DNA of 64,000 nt from Candidatus Magasanikbacteria bacterium RIFCSPHIGHO2_01_FULL_41_23. GTDB lineage: Bacteria; Patescibacteria; ABY1; Magasanikbacterales; UBA922. Each line of letters starts with the position of its first letter. The stretch's first letter is position 1. Made by a program: the position numbers and the translations under genes. The stretch covers positions 39,127 through 103,126 of the forward strand of contig MFPT01000004.1 in assembly GCA_001782805.1 (NCBI GenBank), read 5' to 3'. Below, in pieces: positions 1 to 7,819 of this stretch. The notes under the pieces are model-generated. The model worked only from the letters and a program-made list of their open reading frames with translations, did no database searches and was not told the DNA's origin.

Positions 1-1
1 A

Positions 2-116
2 TAAGCAAAATGGAGACGAATATACTTTTGCTGAAAGCTGAGTATGATGACTTACTGAGAATGCATAATCCGTTAGACTATCAGTTGAAGAAAAGGATAT
101 CGTTGAATTTTGCTTA
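2..116 (+). repeat. 115-bp palindrome-ended repeat, type A, copy 1
   Basis: The unit begins TAAGCAAAATGGAGACGA and ends with an imperfect inverted copy, TTGAATTTTGCTTA. Five other 115-bp copies occur in this window (1143-1257, 3089-3203, 10276-10390, 26644-26758, 61929-62043), all of identical length. The interior carries an open frame of about 35 codons (MET..NFA then stop), but no ribosome binding site precedes it. The rest of the stretch to position 196 holds only repeat-derived flank; no gene is seen. Confidence 0.85.
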
Positions 117-196
117 AGAGTTAGAAAATGGAGTTTGTTTACGAGGGAGAACAATAATAGTATACCAAAAAAAATCTGAACAAACAATTAAAAATC

Positions 197-1057
197 CTAA
201 TCAGTGGATAGTTTTCCTTTGAGCATGGCAAACAACGCTTCCCACTGTTCGAGTGTTAAAGCTTCAGCCCGAATTTTTTCATTCAAGTCAATCTTCTGAA
301 AAATAACTTTGAGTGTTTCAATGGGAATGTCAAAGGCTTGCGCGATATTGCCGAGCATTATTTTTCTTTTATGCGAAAAACCGGCATGAACCAAAGACAT
401 AAATGTTTTGGCATCTGGTCTTGAACGAATATTTGTTATTGCCACGACAGCCGAATCAACATTGGGACTGGGCCAAAAAGAACCGCGACTCACTTTGGTA
501 ATTAATTTTGGCGTGCCAAAATAATGAACCAAAACCGATAAAGCGCTGACATCGGAAACTTTAGTTGTGGCAGTTTTTTTCCCCGGCGGAGCGCACATTC
601 TGTCTGCGACTTCTTTTTGCACCATTACCACAATTACATCAGGCAGAGGATCAAGTGCAAAAAAAGTTCGGAAAGCAAAAGCAGTTATTTGATACGGTAA
701 ATTGGCCACGATTTTATATTTTGGCGGAGTTCTCAATTCATACAGCGCGTTGCCCCAAATTATTTCTATATTCGGATTTTTTCTAATAATATCTTCCCAA
801 TATGGTTGTAAATTTTTTTCAATTTCATATGCGATTATTTTTTGCACGAGCGGAGCAACCGCCAATGTCAAAACGCCAAATCCCGGACCGATTTCCACAA
901 TCGTATCAGTTATTTTTAAATCCGCGGCTGTAATCATTTCACGAATTGGGCGATCGGAAATCAAATAATTCTGGCCGTATTTTTTGCTCGGCGAAAAATT
1001 ATACTCAACGCACAATTCTTTTAACACTGGAGGTTTAAGGAGATCAGGATAATTCAT
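197..1057 (-). CDS. rsmA: 16S rRNA adenine dimethyltransferase RsmA (KsgA)
   Basis: RsmA dimethylates two adjacent adenines in the 3' hairpin of 16S rRNA with S-adenosylmethionine during 30S maturation. The Rossmann motif EIGPGFG is at about residues 55-61 and the catalytic NLPY motif at 119-122, as in Erm/KsgA enzymes. I start at the ATG at 1057 (MNYPDLLKPP), giving 286 residues, close to the family norm. The upstream open frame to 1114 runs into a repeat remnant and looks non-coding. The nearest upstream gene on this strand, the DUF4015 protein, ends at 1323; the gap is filled by repeats. No clear Shine-Dalgarno sequence is visible. The family assignment is secure. Confidence 0.95.
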   Translation of the reverse strand: MNYPDLLKPPVLKELCVEYNFSPSKKYGQNYLISDRPIREMITAADLKITDTIVEIGPGFGVLTLAVAPLVQKIIAYEIEKNLQPYWEDIIRKNPNIEIIWGNALYELRTPPKYKIVANLPYQITAFAFRTFFALDPLPDVIVVMVQKEVADRMCAPPGKKTATTKVSDVSALSVLVHYFGTPKLITKVSRGSFWPSPNVDSAVVAITNIRSRPDAKTFMSLVHAGFSHKRKIMLGNIAQAFDIPIETLKVIFQKIDLNEKIRAEALTLEQWEALFAMLKGKLSTD

Positions 1058-1067
1058 ATTCAATATT

Positions 1068-1105
1068 AATTTCAGTAATCGGTAATTTTGTTTTCTACTG
1101 AAATT
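1068..1105. repeat. Solo short palindrome (remnant of the 159-bp type E repeat)
   Basis: The arms AATTTCAGTA and TACTGAAATT flank a short AT-rich centre. The same termini bound the 159-bp elements at 26795 and 42687, so this looks like an internally deleted copy. It is followed by the common linker (CCCCACCAATGCAAC...) and then by a type A unit, the same order as at 26.6 kb read on the other strand. Confidence 0.7.
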
Positions 1106-1142
1106 CCCCACCAATGCAACAGCGGAAGATTCAATATACTAA

Positions 1143-1257
1143 TAAGCAAAATGGAGACGAATATACTTTTGCTGAAAGCTGAATATGGTGACTCGTTGAA
1201 AATGCATAATCCGTCAGACTATCAGTTGAACAAAAGGATATCGTTGAATTTTGCTTA
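1143..1257 (+). repeat. 115-bp palindrome-ended repeat, type A, copy 2
   Basis: Same unit as at 2-116, with about ten substitutions and no insertion or deletion. The 35-codon frame stays open. With the solo palindrome and linker before it, it fills the gap between rsmA and the DUF4015 gene. Confidence 0.85.
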
Positions 1258-1322
1258 AGAGTTAGAAAAAACGGAGTTTGCATACGAGTTAGAATAAACA
1301 AAGTTTTTGTGAATTAAAAATA

Positions 1323-2399
1323 TTATTCTTTTTTTAATCCTGCCGAAGTATACCGCGCACTCGCATTCCACAAAAGCCAGCCAGCATTAGGATAACGTTC
1401 CACCGCATCAATTTGCGCGCGAATTTTCACTGCATCATAACGCGCTCCCAAATGAAACGCCTGTAACCATGGCCGAACTTGCGCACGAGTCGTTGACGTA
1501 AAATAGCCAATCCCCTGTTTCATACCATACGCGATCACTGCTCCTGGGTGTTCCGCCGGATTTTCCAACCCCAAATATCCCTTGGGATAATGCGATGGAT
1601 ACATCATGGGTGAAATATAATCAACCACATCCACGGCATCAACCAAACGCTGGCCAATCCCCACACCATCATGCCGTTCCATGACAAAACCAAAAAAATC
1701 TACCGAAATCCAAGCCGGCTCATCATGTAATTCATCCGATAGATAATTATAAAACGCAGCCATAGTTTTTTGTTTGGTCGTGCTGGAAGCAAATACCACA
1801 TTACGCAAATCACCATCAGTGGGAAAACGGACATAATCAAAATTAATTTCATCAAATCCCAAACCAATCGCTTCTTTGGTAATCCCAATATTATAATCCC
1901 ACACTTCCCGCTTAGTAGGATCGACCCAAGAAAGCCCAAGATTATCTTTCCAAATTTTGCCGTTTTTAGTTTTAATTGCCCAATCCGGTTTCCGCAACGC
2001 AAGCGCCGGATCTTGAAACACTGTTTGGCGCGCAATTACATAAATATCATTATCATGCAATTTTTGGATAAACGCGGACGCGTCGCGTAAAAAAATTTTT
2101 CCCGTATAATCTTTGATATCAATAACAACCGCGTTGAGTTCAGTGGTTTTAATCAGTGAAATAATTTCAGCAATCTTTTTGGGGTTAGTCGCGGCCGAAG
2201 CGGTTAAATACACGCCTTTTACTATTTTACGCGCCGGCTTTTCACGAATTAAATCCGCCGATTCATCGGCAAACGGAGCCGGATCATTTGATTGAGCATT
2301 CGTTTTATACAACCCTTCAGCTTTGCTCAGGGCAAAGAAAAATCCAGCGAATGCAATAACGCCAATCAAAAAAAATACGTACGCGCGAGATTGTTGCAT
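1323..2399 (-). CDS. DUF4015 family putative glycoside hydrolase, membrane anchored
   Basis: The 358-residue protein has one N-terminal membrane helix (about residues 8-26) and an exported remainder. The segment KGVYLTASAA, the strand AVVIDIKDYTG and the later INFDYVRFPTDG are characteristic of DUF4015 (PF13200), a TIM-barrel family related to alpha-glycosidases. The conserved acidic residues after the fourth and fifth strands (D in IDIKD, D in NFDYVRFP) are present. The substrate is unknown; a cell-surface polysaccharide is a reasonable guess given the surface-envelope genes nearby. It lies nine bases downstream of tsaC on the same strand. Confidence 0.85.
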   Translation of the reverse strand: MQQSRAYVFFLIGVIAFAGFFFALSKAEGLYKTNAQSNDPAPFADESADLIREKPARKIVKGVYLTASAATNPKKIAEIISLIKTTELNAVVIDIKDYTGKIFLRDASAFIQKLHDNDIYVIARQTVFQDPALALRKPDWAIKTKNGKIWKDNLGLSWVDPTKREVWDYNIGITKEAIGLGFDEINFDYVRFPTDGDLRNVVFASSTTKQKTMAAFYNYLSDELHDEPAWISVDFFGFVMERHDGVGIGQRLVDAVDVVDYISPMMYPSHYPKGYLGLENPAEHPGAVIAYGMKQGIGYFTSTTRAQVRPWLQAFHLGARYDAVKIRAQIDAVERYPNAGWLLWNASARYTSAGLKKE

Positions 2400-2408
2400 A
2401 TTTAAATA

Positions 2409-3011
2409 TTATAACACAATCAATCCCTGCCGCAGGATTTTTATATGATTGTCAAGCACTTGGACTACGGTTGATGGCAATTGTAACGGCAAATCACCCG
2501 CGTCTATGACCGTATCCGGTTTTGTTTTCCCTTGACCAAGCGAATTAATTATTTGCTCAACGCGATAGGGATTTTCACCTCCGGAAAAATTTGCTGAAGT
2601 TGAAACGATTGGATTATTAAATTCCTGAAGGATATTCGTGATTAATGGATGACTGGAAACTCGAAACGCCAAAGTATTATCCGCACCAATAATTCCGGCC
2701 GGCCATTCTCGGGAATTTTTTGCTTTCGCGACAATCGTCAATGCTCCGGGCCAATGGTCTAAAGCCAATTTTTCAATTATTTCATTCCATTCAATAAATG
2801 TTTTTACTTCGCCGATAGAAGACGCCAGCATCAACATTGGCTTTCCTGTTTCGCGGCCTTTGCTGGTAAAAATTTTCACCACGGCTTCAGCATTCAAAGC
2901 GTCGCAACCTAATCCATAACATGTTTCGGTTGGATACACGATTGTTTTCCCAGCCTTTAATTCAACCACGATTTCTTGAATTACGACTTTTTCTCTTGGG
3001 ATTATACGCAT
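2409..3011 (-). CDS. tsaC: L-threonylcarbamoyladenylate synthase TsaC/YrdC
   Basis: This enzyme makes threonylcarbamoyl-AMP from threonine, bicarbonate and ATP, the first step of the t6A37 tRNA modification. The signature PTETCYGLG lies at residues 27-35, the basic stretch SKGRETGKPM at 50-59 and the STSAN motif at 137-141. At 200 residues it is the short YrdC form without the Sua5 C-terminal domain. It is followed after nine bases by the DUF4015 gene. The upstream intergenic region holds a composite repeat, so the promoter is not obvious. Confidence 0.93.
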   Translation of the reverse strand: MRIIPREKVVIQEIVVELKAGKTIVYPTETCYGLGCDALNAEAVVKIFTSKGRETGKPMLMLASSIGEVKTFIEWNEIIEKLALDHWPGALTIVAKAKNSREWPAGIIGADNTLAFRVSSHPLITNILQEFNNPIVSTSANFSGGENPYRVEQIINSLGQGKTKPDTVIDAGDLPLQLPSTVVQVLDNHIKILRQGLIVL

Positions 3012-3357
3012 ATAACTATAATTTCAATATCGATTTAATAATAAATTTATTTTCTAAGTTTTAAGCAAAATTCGTTTATCCTAAGTCTTAATCAAACTTC
3101 ACTGATCCTCTTTTTTTCAACTGATAGTCTGACGGATTATGCATTCTCAGTAAGTCAATATACTCAGCTTTCAGAAAAAGAGGATTCAGTTCCAGTTTGT
3201 TTATTAGTATATTGGATGTTTCGCTGTTGCAATGCGAGACAGGGTTTAATCTTTGAAGCAAACTGGAGTGAGATCTTTTTCTCGATGCCCGAGCACGGTC
3301 GAGGGTCGAGAAAAACGGTCTCACGAAGTTTGCTTACGTGTTAGCAAAAAGGAATTT
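3012..3357. repeat. Composite repeat: type B unit, linker, type C unit
   Basis: Reading left to right: a 115-bp type B unit (3089-3203), a linker containing TGTTTCGCTGTTGCAATGC, and an 80-bp type C unit (3256-3335) that begins AAGCAAACTGGAGTGAGA and ends in its inverted copy. It finishes with a GGAATTTTTATTTT tail that supplies the end of the FemAB-like gene. A 78-codon minus-strand frame runs through the whole composite, but it is repeat-derived and has no independent support as a gene. No other gene is seen. Confidence 0.8.
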
Positions 3358-4284
3358 TTATTTTGAATTCTTTAAAATGTTTAAAAATATTTTAAGGAAT
3401 AGAAATATTTTATATGGTAATTTTCTAATCGGTAATTCAAAAGCTTGGCCGTGTGTTAAGCGCGTTCCCCCAAATCCGCTTTTAAATCGTGTAATTCCCG
3501 ACCACGGATGATCTGCTTCGGCATTTTCCGGAGCCACGCCCCAAAAATCATAAATCTTGAATCCTTTTTCTTGAGCACGCAGAATCGCTGACCACTGTAA
3601 TAAATACGGCGCCATAGTTTCCCGATGCGCGTTCGCGGACGCGCCATGCAGATATGTGTATGTTTCGCCATACTCAATAAAAATCGCGCTGGCCAATGGC
3701 TCATCATCCAAATAAACCGTGACTTGTTCAGTCAAATTACATGTCAACATTTTTTCATAATAATCATTATTATGTGCGCCAAATTTATCGCGCCTGCTGG
3801 TTTCAGTCAGCAATTGATTAAAAACGATCGCATTTTTTTCCCAAGAAATAATTAAATTCTTTTTTTCCGCCAAACGAATATTATAGCGAGTTTTCGAGTG
3901 CATCTGAGTCAATAAATCTTCTTCCTTTTTATTTAAATCCAAAATCAGACTATGTTCTGGCTGTCGATGTTTAACAACTTTTGCTTGTGAAGATAATGTT
4001 GGAAGTGCGGACAATGATTCAATTCTTATAAAAACAATTTTATTTTCCTTTTTGACAAATTCAACTAATAATTCATAATCAGTTACAGCCAAATCAGCCT
4101 GCGGAATATACCAAAAAACGCCAACAAGCAAACGATGAACAAAAATTTGCACCGGTTTATCATTAACCAAAAACCGCCGTGGCGTATTCCCCACGCTTGC
4201 CTGAAATTCTCCCCATTCCCAAGATTGCAAAAAACTCTTGGAACACGGCCATTCTGGCTTATCAAAAATCTCAATAATGGACAT
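3358..4284 (-). CDS. FemAB-like peptidyltransferase (peptidoglycan cross-bridge family)
   Basis: The 308-residue protein has the double-GNAT layout of FemX/FemA/FemB enzymes, which add amino acids from aminoacyl-tRNA to lipid II. Supporting pieces are the N-terminal SFLQSWEWGEFQ, the central MHSKTRYNIRLAEKK segment and the C-terminal TYLHGASANAHR...YLLQWSAI followed by YDFWGVAPENA; these match the FemAB region where the acceptor fold closes. The donor amino acid cannot be read from sequence. The 3' end abuts a repeat tail, so the last few codons may be recent. Confidence 0.85.
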   Translation of the reverse strand: MSIIEIFDKPEWPCSKSFLQSWEWGEFQASVGNTPRRFLVNDKPVQIFVHRLLVGVFWYIPQADLAVTDYELLVEFVKKENKIVFIRIESLSALPTLSSQAKVVKHRQPEHSLILDLNKKEEDLLTQMHSKTRYNIRLAEKKNLIISWEKNAIVFNQLLTETSRRDKFGAHNNDYYEKMLTCNLTEQVTVYLDDEPLASAIFIEYGETYTYLHGASANAHRETMAPYLLQWSAILRAQEKGFKIYDFWGVAPENAEADHPWSGITRFKSGFGGTRLTHGQAFELPIRKLPYKIFLFLKIFLNILKNSK

Positions 4285-4328
4285 ATCTAACGGATAGAAT
4301 ACTCCTCCGACAAGCTCAGGACAAGCCC

Positions 4329-4357
4329 TTGATTTCCTTTGGCAACTAGGTTATACT
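4329..4357 (+). promoter_or_regulatory. Sigma-70-type promoter for rpmF-nusB-rnc
   Basis: A -35 box TTGATT (4329-4334) and a -10 box TATACT (4352-4357) are 17 bases apart, about 34 bases before the rpmF ATG. It sits in the divergent gap between the FemAB-like gene and rpmF. Confidence 0.65.
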
Positions 4358-4391
4358 CGTTTTATTGTTTTAAAATTTATTAAATTATTGT

Positions 4392-4601
4392 ATGGGTCTT
4401 CCCTCAAAAAAACGCACCAATCGTTCCAAACGCGATCGCGCTTCGCATTTTGCACTTAAACCAACGACGATCCAGACTGATGCCAGTGGCAATCCGCATT
4501 TGCCGCATCATGCCACCAAAGCCGGATCATATAATGGCCGCACCGTGGCCACCAAAGCAGTCAAACGCGCGGCACGCCGACTGCGCAAACCTTCGGTCTA
4601 A
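4392..4601 (+). CDS. rpmF: 50S ribosomal protein bL32
   Basis: A 69-residue, very basic protein with the bL32 opening MGLPSKKRTNRSKR and the following RASHFALK segment. The zinc-binding cysteine pairs of many bL32 proteins are absent, so this is a Cys-free form. It heads an operon with nusB (three bases downstream) and rnc, and a 17-base-spaced promoter lies just upstream. Confidence 0.92.
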   Translation: MGLPSKKRTNRSKRDRASHFALKPTTIQTDASGNPHLPHHATKAGSYNGRTVATKAVKRAARRLRKPSV

Positions 4602-4604
4602 CTT

Positions 4605-5057
4605 ATGTCCAAACGGCATTTGGCTCGATCGGTTATCATGCAATCCCTATACCAATGGGATTTTAAGGATAAGCCAACTGCGGCCATACCCGCGATTATT
4701 GAACAAGTAATGTTGGAATTTGGCGCGGGAATTGAAGATACCAAAGACTATATTGTCAAAACGATCAGCGGAATTTTGGATAATGTTGAAAAAATAGATG
4801 ATATTATAAAACAATACGCGCCCAATTGGCCGATTTCTGAAATGTCTATTGTTGACCGCAACATTTTGCGTCTGGGAGTTTTTGAACTTAAATTAAACGA
4901 TCATATCCCTCCAAAAGTCGCGATTAACGAAGCCATTGAACTGGCCAAAAGTTATGGCGGTCCGTCATCGGGAAAATTTATAAATGGTATTTTGGGCGGG
5001 ATGTATAATGATATGCCGCATTCTGATGTCAGCCTCGCTGAACCGACCAAAGAATAA
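4605..5057 (+). CDS. nusB: Transcription antitermination factor NusB
   Basis: NusB with S10 binds boxA RNA and supports antitermination on rRNA operons. This 150-residue protein has the all-helical NusB pattern: basic start SKRHLARSVIMQSLYQWDF, the central IVDRNILRLGVFEL helix, and the end helix VAINEAIELAKSYGGPSSGKFINGILG, which is highly typical. It begins three bases after rpmF and precedes rnc by 21 bases, so the three are probably co-transcribed. Confidence 0.95.
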   Translation: MSKRHLARSVIMQSLYQWDFKDKPTAAIPAIIEQVMLEFGAGIEDTKDYIVKTISGILDNVEKIDDIIKQYAPNWPISEMSIVDRNILRLGVFELKLNDHIPPKVAINEAIELAKSYGGPSSGKFINGILGGMYNDMPHSDVSLAEPTKE

Positions 5058-5078
5058 TAATTCGCGCTCACTACTAAT

Positions 5079-5840
5079 ATGCCAATCACTAGTTATTTGG
5101 AAAAAAAATTCCCGGCTCTGGAAAAAAAAATTGGCGTTGCTTTTCGCAATCCGGATTTGTTGGTGCAAGCATTGGTGCATCGGTCATTTTTAAATGAAAA
5201 TAGAAATTTTCCTTTGGCGCACAATGAACGACTGGAATTTTTGGGTGACGCGGTGCTGGAATTAATCGTCACTGAATTTCTGTTTGAAAATTATCTTAAT
5301 CCCGAAGGTGAATTGACGAATTGGCGCGCGGCTTTGGTAAATGCGAATATGTGCGCAGTCGTGGCGCAAGAAATTGATTTGGAACCATATCTTTTTTTGA
5401 GTCATGGCGAATCCAAAGACGCCAACACTAAAGCACGCGGATATATTTTGGCCAATGCACTTGAAGCAGTGATTGGCGCAATTTATTTGGATCAAGGATC
5501 GGAAATAGCCAAACAATTCGTCACTCGTTGGGTTTTGACCAAATTGCCGGAAGTTTTGGAACTTGGTTTATGGATGGATCCCAAATCGCGCTTTCAGGAA
5601 GGCGCGCAAGAAGTGGTGGGAATCACGCCAACATATCGAGTTCTCAAAGAAGAAGGTCCGGATCATGAAAAAAATTTCGTCATTGGCGTATATCTGGGCA
5701 AAGAAAAAGTCGCGGAAGGATTTGGCACGAGCAAACAAGAAGCGCAAACTGATGCCGCGGAAAAAGCCTTGCGTATCAAAGGCTGGAAAGGCCCGAAAGT
5801 TGATATTATAACCAGAACACAAACCGATCCAATTGGTTAA
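5079..5840 (+). CDS. rnc: Ribonuclease III
   Basis: RNase III cleaves double-stranded RNA, including rRNA precursors. The signature NERLEFLGDAVL is at about residues 49-60 with the catalytic acidic residues, a second acidic cluster is in the ALEAVIGAIYLD helix, and a dsRNA-binding domain follows from about residue 176 to 243 (TYRVLKEEGPDHEKNF...TSKQEAQTDAAEKAL). The length of 253 residues fits a two-domain enzyme. tRNA-Lys begins 24 bases downstream. Confidence 0.96.
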   Translation: MPITSYLEKKFPALEKKIGVAFRNPDLLVQALVHRSFLNENRNFPLAHNERLEFLGDAVLELIVTEFLFENYLNPEGELTNWRAALVNANMCAVVAQEIDLEPYLFLSHGESKDANTKARGYILANALEAVIGAIYLDQGSEIAKQFVTRWVLTKLPEVLELGLWMDPKSRFQEGAQEVVGITPTYRVLKEEGPDHEKNFVIGVYLGKEKVAEGFGTSKQEAQTDAAEKALRIKGWKGPKVDIITRTQTDPIG

Positions 5841-5864
5841 AATTACAAATTTAAAAAAAGATAC

Positions 5865-5937
5865 GGGCCGGTAGCTCAGCTGGTAGAGCAGATCCCTCTT
5901 AAGGATAAGGTCCTGGGTTCGATCCCCAGCCGGCCCA
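5865..5937 (+). tRNA. tRNA-Lys(CTT)
   Basis: A full cloverleaf can be drawn: acceptor GGGCCGG/CCGGCCC, D stem GCTC/GAGC, anticodon loop CTCTTAA giving anticodon CTT, and T arm CTGGG-TTCGATC-CCCAG. The discriminator is A; the following bases are CTA, so CCA is not encoded. Confidence 0.95.
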
Positions 5938-5943
5938 CTAAAA

Positions 5944-6018
5944 GCTCCTGTCGTTCAACGGATAGGACAACAGCCTTCGAAGCTGTATATGGGGGTTCGA
6001 TTCCCTCCGGGAGCACCA
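5944..6018 (+). tRNA. tRNA-Arg(TCG)
   Basis: Acceptor GCTCCTG/CGGGAGC, anticodon stem ACAGC/GCTGT and loop CTTCGAA give anticodon TCG. The discriminator A at 6015 is followed by an encoded CCA (6016-6018), unlike the neighbouring tRNA-Lys. It lies six bases after that tRNA and is probably part of the same transcript. Confidence 0.95.
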
Positions 6019-6060
6019 TTCGACTCGTCCATACGTTCCTTCGCTCATGGTAAACCATTT

Positions 6061-7812
6061 TTATTCCACTGCAATCGGATCAACTGTAAATGAAATCAAA
6101 TCATTGGTTTCAGCATCCGTAGCCTTAACTGAAATTGGTCCAGTATAATTCTTTTGATTGGAATTGGAATCTGATTTATTAAATATTAAGCCAAACTCCA
6201 TCGCCAACAAATCCAGACTCGTCGGCATTTCTTTAATTGTCCAGACAACTTCATTTCTTTCTTCGGAAAAAACGACATTACCTGCGGGAACATTAAGTTT
6301 TTGTTCATCCCAAGATACATTACCCAGGAGTGTCGTGCTTACGGTCACATTTTTCAAATCATGAAAACTATTGGTGAGCAAAAAGGAAAAATTACTAAGA
6401 TCCAAATCACTGGAGACACTTGCTTTCAAGCTTAAATCAGATAAAATCTTCACAACTACCGGATTGGTAGTAGCCAGTACTTCGCCATTACTGCGAATTT
6501 CACCCCAAACAGTCACTGTACTCGTACTAAAATTAACCAGACTGGTGTTGTCGCCATCTTTAATGGGCAATGAAATATTAAATATTGATTTTCCGCCATT
6601 GGAAAAATCATTAAGTTGGCTATTGGGTTCATTTCCCCAAAAAATAGTACCACGACGAACGAACTCGTTTATTTGTTCGCCTTTAACAGCGCCATTGTTA
6701 TGATCAATTAAATTCTGCCAATCCAAAATACTTTTTTTCTGATAGCTGGGCGCTTCAATGTATAAGACCGCGGTCAAATTCGGATATATGGTATCACTTG
6801 AATTTTGAAAAGAAATTTGAATCGGGAGTTTTTGACCCGGACGAATAGTAACTTGTTCGGCATTTCCAAACATTGTGGCCGAAGCACTGATCGTCGACGA
6901 GGTTAAGGTAAAATTTGTTTCGGTTTGAGAGTAAACAAATTTTTTATGCAAAACTTTAGTCACAAAATTAGGATTGATATTTCCACCGGAAAACAGGCCG
7001 TGAATGGTAAAAGTAGTCATAGTCGTTAATTTAGGTAACGTCCAACGAAACAAATCAGGTTCATCCGGCTTGGGGTTGATTTCCTGAGCGAAAAAACTTT
7101 GATCCGGTTGAAGCGCAACAATCACCGGTTCAGTAAACGGATAAATTGGCTGAACCGTAAATGAAAGTGTGGTTGGAACATTCGCGTTAAAAACTGTTGG
7201 CTGATTCCAAATAATAGTGGCGGCCGGAATACTGGCCACTGTTTGAAAATTGGCGACTTTTTCAAATACTGAATTGAAATTACCCGGAGTATATGACAAA
7301 ACCGCAGTTAGTGTTGATGTGGCAAATTGATCAACCAATAATCGACCACTCAAAATAACCGTGCCGCCTGATCCGGCGGGAATACTTCCCAAAACAATCG
7401 TTGAACGTTCACCCAAAACTGTGGGCGAACTGCTTACAAATACAAAACCCCGCGGATATTGAAAACTCAAACTGGCATGAGCAATGGGCAAGGCTTCCGC
7501 ATTTCGATAACGCACCGTGTAGGTAATCGTATCACCCGAAGCTATTATTGAGGGAGCTTCAACACTAACTGAAATTTGATCATTATATACTAAATTTGGC
7601 GTGGCGTATCGCCATACAACCCAGCCCAAAATTCCCAATCCGCAAAAAACAAAAAAACAAGTCAACAAACGCCAAAACCAGATGCCGTTTGAGCGATCAA
7701 ACGTTTTCATGTCCGGCATACTGCCATCGGAATTTTCATAAATCTTGCGCAAATTTTCCTCGATCTTACGCGGCTCGGACACGGTTATTTTTTTTGATTT
7801 TGAACGAGACAT
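6061..7812 (-). CDS. Large membrane-anchored protein with Ig-like/DUF11-type repeats
   Basis: A 583-residue protein with a cytoplasmic N-terminus of about 43 charged residues, one membrane helix at about 44-68, and a long exported beta-rich part. The first exported segment (residues about 80-180: SGDTITYTVRYRNAE...YPRGFVFVSSSP...LGSIPAGSGGTVILSG) has the pattern of DUF11/CARDB conserved repeats found in surface proteins. At least three more such domains can be guessed from repeated hydrophobic/Gly-Thr spacing. No catalytic motif is seen. It lies seven bases downstream of the DUF4012 gene, so the two are likely made together. Confidence 0.7.
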   Translation of the reverse strand: MSRSKSKKITVSEPRKIEENLRKIYENSDGSMPDMKTFDRSNGIWFWRLLTCFFVFCGLGILGWVVWRYATPNLVYNDQISVSVEAPSIIASGDTITYTVRYRNAEALPIAHASLSFQYPRGFVFVSSSPTVLGERSTIVLGSIPAGSGGTVILSGRLLVDQFATSTLTAVLSYTPGNFNSVFEKVANFQTVASIPAATIIWNQPTVFNANVPTTLSFTVQPIYPFTEPVIVALQPDQSFFAQEINPKPDEPDLFRWTLPKLTTMTTFTIHGLFSGGNINPNFVTKVLHKKFVYSQTETNFTLTSSTISASATMFGNAEQVTIRPGQKLPIQISFQNSSDTIYPNLTAVLYIEAPSYQKKSILDWQNLIDHNNGAVKGEQINEFVRRGTIFWGNEPNSQLNDFSNGGKSIFNISLPIKDGDNTSLVNFSTSTVTVWGEIRSNGEVLATTNPVVVKILSDLSLKASVSSDLDLSNFSFLLTNSFHDLKNVTVSTTLLGNVSWDEQKLNVPAGNVVFSEERNEVVWTIKEMPTSLDLLAMEFGLIFNKSDSNSNQKNYTGPISVKATDAETNDLISFTVDPIAVE

Positions 7813-7819
7813 AAAAAAA

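Noticed and set aside
3088..3324. 78-codon minus-strand reading frame that could be called a hypothetical protein
   Set aside because: It is made entirely of type C, linker and type B repeat sequence and has no upstream ribosome binding site; partial copies elsewhere are broken by stops in the linker.
5876..6058. 60-codon minus-strand frame over the tRNA-Lys/tRNA-Arg pair
   Set aside because: It is the antisense of two clear tRNA genes.
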